Shown here piece after piece: positions 15,189 to 22,517 of a stretch of DNA of 64,000 nt. Position 1 is the first letter of the stretch. Every line of letters starts with the position of its first letter. Below the pieces are notes generated by a model. The model worked only from the letters and a program-made list of their open reading frames with translations. It was not told the DNA's origin and ran no database searches. The translations under genes were made by a program, and so were the position numbers. The stretch comes from Bacillota bacterium (GTDB lineage Bacteria; Bacillota_E; JAJZYS01; JAJYTV01), in NCBI GenBank assembly GCA_021845645.1, contig JAJZVM010000007.1, positions 62,001 to 126,000 of the forward strand. Direction: 5' to 3'.

Positions 15189-17160
15189 TCTGGGCTGGAG
15201 CATGACCGAGGACGACCGGCAGCTCTTTCTGGCGGAAGCCGACGAACTCGTGCAGGTGCTCGAGTCCGGGGCCCTTGCCATGGAGCAGGGCGGCATCGCG
15301 GACGAGACCCTGCAGGCGATGTTTCGCGCCGCCCACACCCTCAAGGGCAACGCCGGGCTGATCGGCGAGCAAGGTCTCGCCGAGCACATGCACAGGCTCG
15401 AAGCAGGTCTCGACGAACTGCGCTCCGGGCGCGTGGCGCTCACGCCGGCGATGATCCAGCAGGTGCTCTCCGGCATCGACACGATGCGCGAGCTCCTGGC
15501 GCACTTCGCGCGCGGCGAGTCGCCCACGTCGGCCGCGGAGTGGGAGAGCCCCGCCCAGGGCGCTGCCCAGGCCGAGAGCCCGGAGGCCGTGGCCGCTCCT
15601 GCGGCTCTGCATGCCGGGGCGTTGCCGCAGGGCACCGTGCGCGTGCACCTCAGGGTCGTGGACGACTGTCCGATGCCGGCGGTGCGCATATTCCAGGCCT
15701 ATCAGGCCCTGTCGCACATCGGCCGCATCGAGGGCTCGGACCCCGCGCAGGAGACCCTGGCGCAGTACCAGGGGCGTACGGCCGCGGTGCTGCTCGCGGT
15801 GGAGCGCGACGCGTCGCAGGACAAGTCCCAGGCATCGACGCTGGAGGAGGTCGCGGCGTCGCTGGAAGGCGTCGACGAGATCAACCTGGTGAGCGTTTCC
15901 GAGGAGCGGCCTGCGGCCGCGTCCCCTGCGCAGCCGAACGGCGGCTCCGGCGGCGACACCCTCGAAACCGCAGCCGCCCAGACCGTCCGCGTGCGCGTGG
16001 ACGTGCTCGACCACTTGATGAACCTCGTGGGCGAGCTCGTGCTCGACCGCACCCGCGTCGCGGATCTGATCGGCCACCTCGAGGGGCAGGCGAAGGAGCA
16101 GGACCAGGAGGAGATCCGGCAGGAGCTCTCGCGCACATCCGTCCACCTGGGCCGGGTGACGCTCGACCTGCAGGAGACGATCATGAAGGCGCGTATGCTG
16201 CCGATCGAGCACCTCTTCAGGCGCTTCCCGCGCCTCGTGCGGGACCTCGGCCAGAAGGCCGGCAAGAAGGTCCAGTTCGAGATGTCCGGCCTCGACACGG
16301 AGCTCGACCGCATGGTGATGGACGAGCTGGGCGATCCCCTTACACACCTGCTGCGCAATGCCGTGGACCACGGCGTCGAGCGGCCGGAGGCGAGGCGCGC
16401 GGCGGGCAAGCCGGAGACAGGCAAGGTGATGCTGCGCGCCGGCACGGAGGAGGGCTATGTCGTCATCGAGCTCGCCGACGACGGCGGCGGCATCGACGTG
16501 GACCGCGTCCGCCAGGTGGCACTGCAGCGAGGCGTGATCACCCCGGAGCAGGCCGAGCGCCTGACGGAGCACGAGGCGGAGGATCTCATCTTCGCTCCGG
16601 GCTTCTCCACCGCCGCAGAGGTGACGGAGATCTCGGGACGCGGCGTCGGGCTGGATGCCGTGCGCGGCTCCCTCGAGCGCCTCTCGGGCTTGGTGGAAGT
16701 GGCGAGCGAGCGTGGCGTCGGCACCACCTTCCGCCTGCGCATCCCTCTCACGCTCGCCATCATGCGGGCCCTGCTGGTGCGTACGGGCGAGGAGACCTAC
16801 GCCTTGCCGCTCGGCGCCGTGCGCCAGATCGTCAAGCTGTCGGACACGAACGTCCAGCAGGCCTACGGCCGCACGCTGCTCGCCGACCGCGGGCAGCTGA
16901 TCCCGCTGCACGGGCTCGCGATGCTCTACAGCGGCGAAGACCGCCCGGACGAGACCTTCGCCGTCGTGGTCGGCAGCGGCCGTCAGCAGGTGGCGCTCAG
17001 GGTCGGGGCACTGCTCGGCGAGCAGGAGATCGTCCTCAAGTCGTTCGGGGACTTCCTCGGAGCCGTGCCGGGCCTCACGGGCGCCACCATCCTCGGTGAC
17101 GGCCAGCTGGCGCTCGTGACGGATGTGCGCTTCTTCCTGCAGGGGAAGGAGGCCTCATGA
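15178..17160 (+). CDS. cheA: Chemotaxis histidine kinase CheA
   Basis: This 660-aa kinase phosphorylates CheY and CheB. Domains in order are P1 Hpt with phosphorylatable H53 (FRAAHTLKGNAG) and a P2-like response-regulator docking domain at ~145-240. The P3 dimerisation helices follow at ~262-325 (VDVLDHLMNLVGELVLDRTR). The HATPase has its N box near 390 (LLRNAVDHGVE), G1 near 430 (ELADDGGGID) and G2 near 485 (ISGRGVGLDAV). A CheW-like P5 runs from ~540 to the end. Length and motifs are normal. ATG 15178 lies inside the cheW end and its own stop overlaps cheC (ATGA). Confidence 0.95.
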   Translation: MTNDLGWSMTEDDRQLFLAEADELVQVLESGALAMEQGGIADETLQAMFRAAHTLKGNAGLIGEQGLAEHMHRLEAGLDELRSGRVALTPAMIQQVLSGIDTMRELLAHFARGESPTSAAEWESPAQGAAQAESPEAVAAPAALHAGALPQGTVRVHLRVVDDCPMPAVRIFQAYQALSHIGRIEGSDPAQETLAQYQGRTAAVLLAVERDASQDKSQASTLEEVAASLEGVDEINLVSVSEERPAAASPAQPNGGSGGDTLETAAAQTVRVRVDVLDHLMNLVGELVLDRTRVADLIGHLEGQAKEQDQEEIRQELSRTSVHLGRVTLDLQETIMKARMLPIEHLFRRFPRLVRDLGQKAGKKVQFEMSGLDTELDRMVMDELGDPLTHLLRNAVDHGVERPEARRAAGKPETGKVMLRAGTEEGYVVIELADDGGGIDVDRVRQVALQRGVITPEQAERLTEHEAEDLIFAPGFSTAAEVTEISGRGVGLDAVRGSLERLSGLVEVASERGVGTTFRLRIPLTLAIMRALLVRTGEETYALPLGAVRQIVKLSDTNVQQAYGRTLLADRGQLIPLHGLAMLYSGEDRPDETFAVVVGSGRQQVALRVGALLGEQEIVLKSFGDFLGAVPGLTGATILGDGQLALVTDVRFFLQGKEAS

Positions 17161-17675
17161 GGGATGGCGCCGATCCCCACGCGCTAGGACCCGTGCTCGC
17201 GGACCTCCTCGGCGTACCCGTGGAGCTCTCGGAGCGCGACGGGCGGGAGATCCCCCTGCGGGACCTCTCGCACCTGGCCGGGCCGCCCGATGCGCCGTCC
17301 GTGGCCGTCTACCTCTGCGACGAGGACGGCATCGGCGCGCAGATGCTGCTGCTGTTCACGCCGGTGGACGCCAGGGCGCTTGGCAACCTGATGCTCGGCG
17401 ACGGTGCGGGCAGCGAAGATATCCTGGACATCTGCCGCGAAATCGGCAACGTCCTCGCGGGCCGCTTCCTCTCGGATCTCGCGGACCAGAGGAAGGGACG
17501 CCTGACGCCGACGACGCCGCAGTCCACGGTGGACATGGCCGGAGCGGTGATCAGCTCCGTGCTGGCGAGCTCCCCTGCCGGCACCAGCGTACGCAGCCTG
17601 GCGATCCGCCTGCATGCGGCCGATCGCAGCATTGGCGCGACGCTGATCCTCCTGCAGACCGAGGTGGCGAGATGA
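17157..17675 (+). CDS. cheC: CheY-P phosphatase / CheD partner CheC
   Basis: This 172-aa CheC-family protein has one clear phosphatase motif, E95-IG-N98-VLA-G102 (ICREIGNVLAGRFLSDLAD). The symmetry-related second site, present in Bacillus CheC, is degenerate (MAGAVISSVLAS). CheC weakly dephosphorylates CheY-P and sequesters CheD for adaptation. The cheD gene directly follows with an ATGA overlap, and the upstream overlap with cheA is also ATGA. Confidence 0.85.
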   Translation: MRDGADPHALGPVLADLLGVPVELSERDGREIPLRDLSHLAGPPDAPSVAVYLCDEDGIGAQMLLLFTPVDARALGNLMLGDGAGSEDILDICREIGNVLAGRFLSDLADQRKGRLTPTTPQSTVDMAGAVISSVLASSPAGTSVRSLAIRLHAADRSIGATLILLQTEVAR

Positions 17676-18151
17676 TCCGCCCGGTGCCGGTGGGACTCGG
17701 CGAAGTGCGCATGAGCCGCGACCCCGAAGAGCAGCTGTGCGTCTACGGCCTCGGCTCGTGCGTCGCCGTCTTCCTCTACTCCTCGACGGTGCCCGTCGTC
17801 GGCCTGGCGCACGTCGTGCTGCCCAGAAGCCCGGACCCGTCGGCCACGGATGGCGCCGAGCCAGGGCGCTACGCCGACAAGGCGGTACCGCTCCTGGTTG
17901 CGCAGCTCGCGAAGGCCGGCGTGCGGCAAGGGTCGCTCAGAGCCGCGATCGCCGGGGGTGCCGCCGTGCTCGGCTTCACGAGCGCGATCGGCGAGCAGAA
18001 CGTGCAGGCGGTGCGCGAACAGCTCAGGCAGTTCGGCATCCCGGTCGAACAGGAGGATCTCGGGGGCCAGAGGGGCCGCTCCGTACTGTTCGACGGGGCG
18101 CAGGGACGGCTGGACGTCCGGGTGCTGGCCGCCCCGAACATCGACATCTAG
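17672..18151 (+). CDS. cheD: Chemoreceptor glutamine deamidase CheD
   Basis: CheD deamidates receptor glutamines and interacts with CheC. The 159-aa protein has the catalytic Cys in YGLGSCVAVFLY (C30) and His in GLAHVVLP (H47). The third residue of the Thermotoga enzyme (Thr) appears to be Val24 here, by my hand alignment. It also shows GRYADKAVPLLV and AAIAGGAAVLGF. It starts with ATGA overlap on cheC. Confidence 0.9.
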   Translation: MIRPVPVGLGEVRMSRDPEEQLCVYGLGSCVAVFLYSSTVPVVGLAHVVLPRSPDPSATDGAEPGRYADKAVPLLVAQLAKAGVRQGSLRAAIAGGAAVLGFTSAIGEQNVQAVREQLRQFGIPVEQEDLGGQRGRSVLFDGAQGRLDVRVLAAPNIDI

Positions 18152-18187
18152 ACTCCTCGCGCTCGCCAGATTCGCCGGTGGGAGGTC

Positions 18188-19294
18188 GTGACGGTGCTGC
18201 AGGGCACGGTGCGCGTGCTGATCTGCGACGATTCGGCTGTCGCGCGCCAGTTCATCGCACGCGCCTGCGAGATGGTTCCCGGTATCGAGATCGCCGGGCG
18301 CGCCGGCAACGGCGAAGAGGCGGTTCGCCTCGCGCGTCTGCTGCGCCCGGATGTCATCACGATGGACGTCGAGATGCCGGGCATGGGCGGCATCGAGGCG
18401 GTGCGCCGTATCATGGCGGTGGCGCCGACCCCGATCCTCATGGTTTCGAGCCTCACCCACGAGGGCAGCATCGTCACGCTGGAGGCGCTGAATGCCGGCG
18501 CCCTGGACTTCGTGCCGAAGCCTGGCCCCCAGGAGGATGCCCATCGGCAGGCCGCCCTCGTGGCGGAAAAGATCCTGCAGCTGGGCGAGCGCGGCAAGCA
18601 GGCCCTGGGACTCGGACACGCCGAGGGCCGGCAGGTGCGGGCAGAACCCGCCCCACCCATGCACCGGGAGCCGGCACGGTCCGAGAGGCCGACCGCGCCG
18701 CCGCCCGTGCGTCCAGGCAGGTTGCCGCTCGTGGTCATCGGCGCCTCCACCGGCGGGCCGAGGGCCTTGTTCAGCGTCGTGCCCCACCTGCCCAAGGACT
18801 TTGCCGCCGCCGTGCTGATCGTGCAGCACATGCCGCAGGGATTCACGCGCTCGCTGGCGGAGCGCCTCGACGACCAGGGCCCTCTGCCGGTGCGGGAGGC
18901 CGAGCAGGCCGAGGAACTGCGCCAGGGAGTCGTGCGGGTCGCGCCGGCGGGGCACCACCTCGTCGTTTCCGGCATGCAGCTGAAGCTTTCCGACACGCCG
19001 ACGGAGCATGGCGTGCGCCCGGCCGTCGACGTCACCCTGCGTACGGCGGCCGCCACCTATCCAGGGCCGATCGTCGCCGCGATCCTGACCGGCATGGGCC
19101 GGGACGGAACCGACGGAGCCCAGCGGGTGCGCCAGGCAGGCGGACATGTGATCGCGGAGTCCGAGGCCACCGCGCTGATCTACGGCATGCCGAAGTCGGT
19201 GGTGGAAGCGGGCGCCGCGGACTGCATCGCCGACCTCGGCGAGGTCGCCTACGAGATCGTGCGCTTTACCGAGGAGGCAGGGCGTGGCCACTGA
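18188..19294 (+). CDS. cheB: Chemotaxis methylesterase/deamidase CheB
   Basis: This 368-aa two-domain protein has a receiver with phospho-acceptor D60 (VITMDVEMPGMGG) and K (DFVPKPG). A Pro-rich linker leads to the methylesterase domain with Ser in VVIGASTGGPRAL, His in LIVQHMPQGFTRSLAERL and Asp in TGMGRDGTDGA. It removes methyl groups from receptor glutamates during adaptation. The GTG start has GGGAGGTCGTGAC upstream. Its stop overlaps the cheR start by 11 bases, so the two antagonistic enzymes are translationally coupled. Confidence 0.95.
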   Translation: MTVLQGTVRVLICDDSAVARQFIARACEMVPGIEIAGRAGNGEEAVRLARLLRPDVITMDVEMPGMGGIEAVRRIMAVAPTPILMVSSLTHEGSIVTLEALNAGALDFVPKPGPQEDAHRQAALVAEKILQLGERGKQALGLGHAEGRQVRAEPAPPMHREPARSERPTAPPPVRPGRLPLVVIGASTGGPRALFSVVPHLPKDFAAAVLIVQHMPQGFTRSLAERLDDQGPLPVREAEQAEELRQGVVRVAPAGHHLVVSGMQLKLSDTPTEHGVRPAVDVTLRTAAATYPGPIVAAILTGMGRDGTDGAQRVRQAGGHVIAESEATALIYGMPKSVVEAGAADCIADLGEVAYEIVRFTEEAGRGH

Positions 19295-20060
19295 CGAGTA
19301 CCTTGTCTTGCAGGATGCGGTGCGGCGGCGGCTGGGATTGGAACTCGCACACTACAAGCGCGAGCAGATGGAGCGGCGGCTCAAGGCCTATGCGGTCCAG
19401 CACGGCTACCGAGACCTCGCCGGCCTCGCGCAGGCGCTCGGCGCCGAGCCCCAGCTGGGCGGCGAGGTGCTCTCCTACCTGACCATCCACGTTTCGGAGT
19501 TCTTCCGCGACCCGAACTTCTTCTCGCATCTCAAGGAGCTCGTGGCGGCCCTGCCGCAGAGCACCGGCAAGCCTCTGCAGGTCTGGAGCGCCGGCTGCTC
19601 GATCGGCGCCGAGGCGTACTCGCTGGCGATGCTGCTCCTCGAGGAGCGGGGACCGGACGGCGCCAGGATCCTCGCGTCCGACATCGACGACCGGAGCCTT
19701 GAGCGGGCGAGGCGCGGCGTCTACCGCGAGGACGAGCTCAAGAAGGTGGATGCGGCCCGCCTTCGCCGCTACTTCGTGCAGGAGGGCAGCGACTTCACGG
19801 TCCGCGAGGATCTCAGGCGCCAGATCACCTTCCGCCATCACGACCTGCTGCGCGATCCCTATCCTGCGGAGCAGGACATCATCCTGTTCCGCAACGTCGC
19901 GATCTACTTCACCGAGGACGCCAAGGCTCAGGTGCTGGCGGGTCTCGCCAGGGCGCTTGGGCCGCAGGGTCTCCTGATGGTCGGCGCCACCGAGGCGATC
20001 CTCCGGCCTCTGGAACTCGGTCTGCGGCAGGTGCGACCGTTCTTCTTCGCCCGCCTCTGA
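19284..20060 (+). CDS. cheR: Chemotaxis protein methyltransferase CheR
   Basis: CheR methylates chemoreceptor glutamates using SAM. The 258-aa sequence has the N-terminal helical domain (YKREQMERRLKAYAVQHGYR) and LTIHVSEFFRDPNFF. The SAM site is LQVWSAGCSIGAEAYSLAM, followed by ILASDIDDRSLERARRGVY and DIILFRNVAIYFTEDA. GTG 19284 follows GAGGAGGCAGG. The length is standard. Confidence 0.95.
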   Translation: MATDEYLVLQDAVRRRLGLELAHYKREQMERRLKAYAVQHGYRDLAGLAQALGAEPQLGGEVLSYLTIHVSEFFRDPNFFSHLKELVAALPQSTGKPLQVWSAGCSIGAEAYSLAMLLLEERGPDGARILASDIDDRSLERARRGVYREDELKKVDAARLRRYFVQEGSDFTVREDLRRQITFRHHDLLRDPYPAEQDIILFRNVAIYFTEDAKAQVLAGLARALGPQGLLMVGATEAILRPLELGLRQVRPFFFARL

Positions 20061-20123
20061 CCCGAGCAGTGGCGGGAGACCGCTGCGAAGTCCCGCAAAG
20101 ACGGCCCCATGGGAGGTGCCGGG

Positions 20124-21152
20124 TTGCCCTACGAACCCTTGAGCCACATGCAGGTGCGGATGCGCGTCAAGGACCGCGGCACCGGCTACACCCCCTGCCC
20201 GGTGAGCGCAGGGGGCGGACGTTCGCTGCTGGTGCAGGTGCCGCGCGGCGACGCGGGACTGCCCTGGGTGCCGCCAGGCACCGAGGTCGAGCTCCTGCGC
20301 AAGGACGGGCTGCGGGCTGCCGCCGGCACGGTGCGGGCACGCTCCCTGCGTCCGGTGCCGAGCTTTGCCGTCGAGCTGCGCGAGCCGCTCCTGCAGGATG
20401 TCCTCTACACCCCCAAGGAAGGTCGCGCCGTGCTCGTGACGGGGGGCAAGGGCGGATCCGGCAAGACGTTCGTGTCGCTCGGCCTGTCGGTCCTCCTGGC
20501 ACAGCAGGGCTGGCGTGTCGCCCTGATCGACGCGGACCTCGGCACCGCGGACATCGCGGTGACCCTCGGCCTGCCGAGGGAGCCGCACCTCGGCCACGTG
20601 CTGGACCGCAAGGTGACCGGCGAAGCCGCCATGCAGCGGGAAGTACGGCCGAACCTTGCGGTGCTGCCCGGGGCGATGGGCGTGCGCTGGGGCGACCCGT
20701 CCGTCTGGAAGCTTGGGCATCTGCTGACGCTCGTGCAGGAGCTCCGCCCCGCCTACGACTTCGTCGTGCTGGACTCGCGCGCAGGCGTCGGCCAGGACGT
20801 GACGGCGCTCTGGCAGGGCGTCGACCGTGTGCTCTTCGTGACGGTGGACGAGCCGGCGGGCATGGCCGATACCCTGGGCCTGCTCGAGGCGTTCGGCGAG
20901 ACGGGCCGGCTGCGTTCCGGGGCACTCGTCGTCAACCGGGTGCACAGCTACCGCGACGCCTCCGACCGCCTGCTCGCCTTCGCCAAGAACGTGCGTCAGC
21001 AGACCGGCCGGGAACTGCCGCTCTGGGGCGTGCTGCAGGAGGACCCGCGGGTGCATGCGCTCGCCGCCGAGGGCAAGATCCTGATCGAGTCGCATCCGCT
21101 CGCCCCGACGTCGGTCGCGCTGCGCCAGCTCGCGGCGCGCGTACAGGCCTGA
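20124..21152 (+). CDS. FlhG/YlxH-like MinD-family ATPase with N-terminal beta domain
   Basis: This is a 342-aa ParA/MinD-type ATPase. The deviant Walker A lies at about residues 109-116 (VTGGKGGSGKTFVSL), followed by VALIDADLGTADIAVTLGL and the Walker B-like FVVLDSRAGVGQDV. MinD-like proteins beside chemotaxis and flagellar genes are usually FlhG, which controls flagellar number with FlhF. The first ~95 residues are extra and look like a small beta-barrel reminiscent of the YcgR N domain (VELLRKDGLRAAAGTVRARS). TTG 20124 is preferred because GGGAGGTG lies six bases upstream; ATG 20109 overlaps that site. Confidence 0.8.
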   Translation: MPYEPLSHMQVRMRVKDRGTGYTPCPVSAGGGRSLLVQVPRGDAGLPWVPPGTEVELLRKDGLRAAAGTVRARSLRPVPSFAVELREPLLQDVLYTPKEGRAVLVTGGKGGSGKTFVSLGLSVLLAQQGWRVALIDADLGTADIAVTLGLPREPHLGHVLDRKVTGEAAMQREVRPNLAVLPGAMGVRWGDPSVWKLGHLLTLVQELRPAYDFVVLDSRAGVGQDVTALWQGVDRVLFVTVDEPAGMADTLGLLEAFGETGRLRSGALVVNRVHSYRDASDRLLAFAKNVRQQTGRELPLWGVLQEDPRVHALAAEGKILIESHPLAPTSVALRQLAARVQA

Positions 21153-21166
21153 GCAGGGTGCGTCTG

Positions 21167-21198
21167 GACCGGCCCATGCAGGAGCATGTCGGCCGGTC
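21167..21198 (+). terminator. Hairpin ending the chemotaxis operon
   Basis: GACCGGCC (21167-21174) pairs with GGCCGGTC (21191-21198), and inside it CATGC (21175-21179) pairs with GCATG (21184-21188). Together this is a ~13-bp stem with a 2-nt bulge and an AGGA loop, 14 bp after the FlhG-like stop. No strong T-run follows, so it may be a weak or protein-assisted terminator. Confidence 0.5.
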
Positions 21199-21273
21199 TG
21201 GAATGACACTCTTTAGCTGCGGGCCGGCGTCTGGCCGACTGGACGGCCTGCCGCGGCGAAGGGGGATGCGGGT

Positions 21274-21708
21274 ATGCCGAGACTTGAGGCGGGGACGACC
21301 TTTCCGCAGCTGCCGGGCCTCGCGCCGGTGAACGTGGAGATCGGTCGCCAGCCGTTTGTTCTCTATTTCTACCCGAAGGCGTTCACGGGCGGCTGAACGC
21401 GCGAGGCGCAGGACTTCGAGCGGTCGCTCGACAGACTTCAGGCGGCAGGTGTGAAGGTATTCGGCTGCAGCACGGATGAACCAGAGGTGAACCAGCGCTT
21501 CCAGGCCGAACTCGGCGTGCACTTTCCGATCCTCTCGGATACGGCCGGCCGTGCGGCGCAAGAGCTAGGCATCCTCGCGCCTAGCGGCCATGCCCAGCGC
21601 ACGACCTATCTGGTCGACGGCGGCGGCATGCTGCGGCGGGTGTGGTACGACGTCAAGGTGGACGGTCACGCCGAGGCGGTCAGCGAGGCGGCACAGGCTC
21701 TGGCCTGA
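21274..21708 (+). CDS. Selenocysteine-containing peroxiredoxin (Bcp/AhpC-TSA type), TGA read as Sec
   Basis: The full frame is 144 residues if TGA at 21394-21396 is decoded as selenocysteine 41. The sequence around it, LYFYPKAFTGG-U-TREAQDF, matches the peroxiredoxin active site LYFYPKxFTxGCTxEA with U exactly at the peroxidatic cysteine. Downstream coding continues without damage (VKVFGCSTDEPEVNQRFQAE, FPILSDTAGRAAQELGI, RTTYLVDGGGMLRRV). A hairpin with a GGTC loop lies at 21417-21430. The usual Bcp resolving Cys is Gln here, so it is 1-Sec-like. The enzyme reduces peroxides using thiols. ATG 21274 follows GGGGGA. Needs selA/B/C/D elsewhere. Confidence 0.85.
21417..21430 (+). promoter_or_regulatory. 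Candidate bacterial SECIS hairpin
   Basis: CGAGC (21417-21421) and GCTCG (21426-21430) form a 5-bp stem capped by the tetraloop GGTC. The loop begins 26 nt after the in-frame TGA, inside the coding region. Bacterial SECIS elements lie immediately 3' of UGA and present a GG(U) apical loop to SelB; the E. coli fdhF element also shows GGUC. The imperfect lower stem cannot be settled by eye. Confidence 0.7.
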
Positions 21709-21719
21709 CCAGCGCGATG

Positions 21720-21746
21720 AAGGCGGCCCCCGTACGGGGCCGCCTT
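21720..21746. terminator. Bidirectional hairpin between the selenoprotein and vapC
   Basis: AAGGCGGCCCC (21720-21730) and GGGGCCGCCTT (21736-21746) form a perfect 11-bp stem with a 5-nt loop, between the convergent peroxiredoxin (+) and vapC (-) genes. Short A and T ends on both sides suit termination from either direction. Confidence 0.65.
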
Positions 21747-21770
21747 CGCATACCGGCCTGCCGGCAGCGG

Positions 21771-22157
21771 TCAGGGCCGGACGACCACCACGTCGATGTC
21801 GAGGTCAAGGTTCGACCAGCTGCGATCGGCGGTGATCGCCTGCGCATGTTCGGACCGCGCCAGTTGCAGGCAGGCGCGGTCGCCCAGCGAAAGGCCGGCA
21901 CGCCGCGTCTCATGCCGGAGTGCTGCTGTGCCGGTCGCCTCCGCCTGCCCGAAGGCGCACACGGTGATTGGCAGCATGTTGCACGCCGCCAAGGCCTCTT
22001 GCGCCGGCATGCCCTCGTCCTCAAGCTTCGTGAGCACTTCCGCCAGGTTGACCGCACTCATCAGCGCGCCCGGCAGGTACCGCAGCACGACATCGTAGCC
22101 AGGCTCGCGGTGAAGCAGGGCCAGCAAGGCAGAGGCGTCCAGAACGCTCTTATCCAT
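21771..22157 (-). CDS. vapC: VapC-type PIN-domain ribonuclease toxin
   Basis: This 128-aa PIN-domain protein cleaves RNA when its antitoxin is lost. The acidic metal-binding residues are present: D7 (VLDASALLALL), E40 (AVNLAEVL), D93 (LSLGDRACLQLA) and D111 (AITADRSW). ATG 22157 overlaps the end of the antitoxin gene by 8 bases, the typical order antitoxin then toxin. Upstream in-frame starts would read through the antitoxin and are rejected. Confidence 0.9.
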   Translation of the reverse strand: MDKSVLDASALLALLHREPGYDVVLRYLPGALMSAVNLAEVLTKLEDEGMPAQEALAACNMLPITVCAFGQAEATGTAALRHETRRAGLSLGDRACLQLARSEHAQAITADRSWSNLDLDIDVVVVRP

Positions 22158-22398
22158 CTCTCTCCTCGCGCCGCCGCTCCTGGAGCAGCTCGGACGTGAG
22201 ATCACGGTCCGGAGGGATATATCTGCCCACAAGCTCTTGCGCCTGGCGCACGGCCTGCTCCATGCGCAGGAGCCTGAGCGACCCGTCCTCGAGCATCAGT
22301 ACGAGATCATCTCCCTCCGACAGCGCAAGAGCCTCGCGATAGGCGGCAGGGATGACGACGCGCCCACCTGCACCCAGCCGCACGCGCTCCATTGGCAT
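22150..22398 (-). CDS. vapB: AbrB/SpoVT-type VapB antitoxin
   Basis: This 82-aa antitoxin has an N-terminal swapped-hairpin AbrB DNA-binding domain (RVRLGAGGRVVIPAAYREAL, ALSEGDDLVLMLEDGSLRLL). The C-terminal helix (MEQAVRQAQELVGRYI) probably wraps around VapC. ATG 22398 is chosen because AGAGGTGG lies 5-8 bases upstream; a second ATG follows two codons later. It precedes vapC and should repress its own promoter. Confidence 0.88.
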   Translation of the reverse strand: MPMERVRLGAGGRVVIPAAYREALALSEGDDLVLMLEDGSLRLLRMEQAVRQAQELVGRYIPPDRDLTSELLQERRREERDG

Positions 22399-22415
22399 GG
22401 GACCACCTCTATGCA

Positions 22416-22444
22416 AGTATGGCGCTCGAAGAGAGCGATGGCAA
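22416..22444 (-). promoter_or_regulatory. vapBC promoter with operator-like inverted repeat in the spacer
   Basis: On the - strand, TTGCCA (complement of 22439-22444) and CATACT (complement of 22416-22421) are separated by exactly 17 bp, a sigma-A-type arrangement just upstream of the vapB ribosome binding site. The spacer contains CGCTC (22423-22427) and GAGCG (22433-22437), an inverted repeat placed where a VapB-VapC complex could block polymerase. Confidence 0.6.
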
Positions 22445-22517
22445 CCATGTGGCGCGTATGGTGGCATGGCGAAAAAACACGCCATTCCGGTGGCCACAGT
22501 GACGACCTGGGTTCTGG

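Noticed and set aside
21394..21396. Treating the TGA as a simple nonsense mutation
   Set aside because: It coincides with the catalytic Cys codon, the frame continues intact and a SECIS-like hairpin follows.
22480..22517. Terminator for the DUF4129 gene at the TTTTTT run
   Set aside because: The preceding stem is only four to six pairs and the T-run lies in the loop of the best alternative stem.
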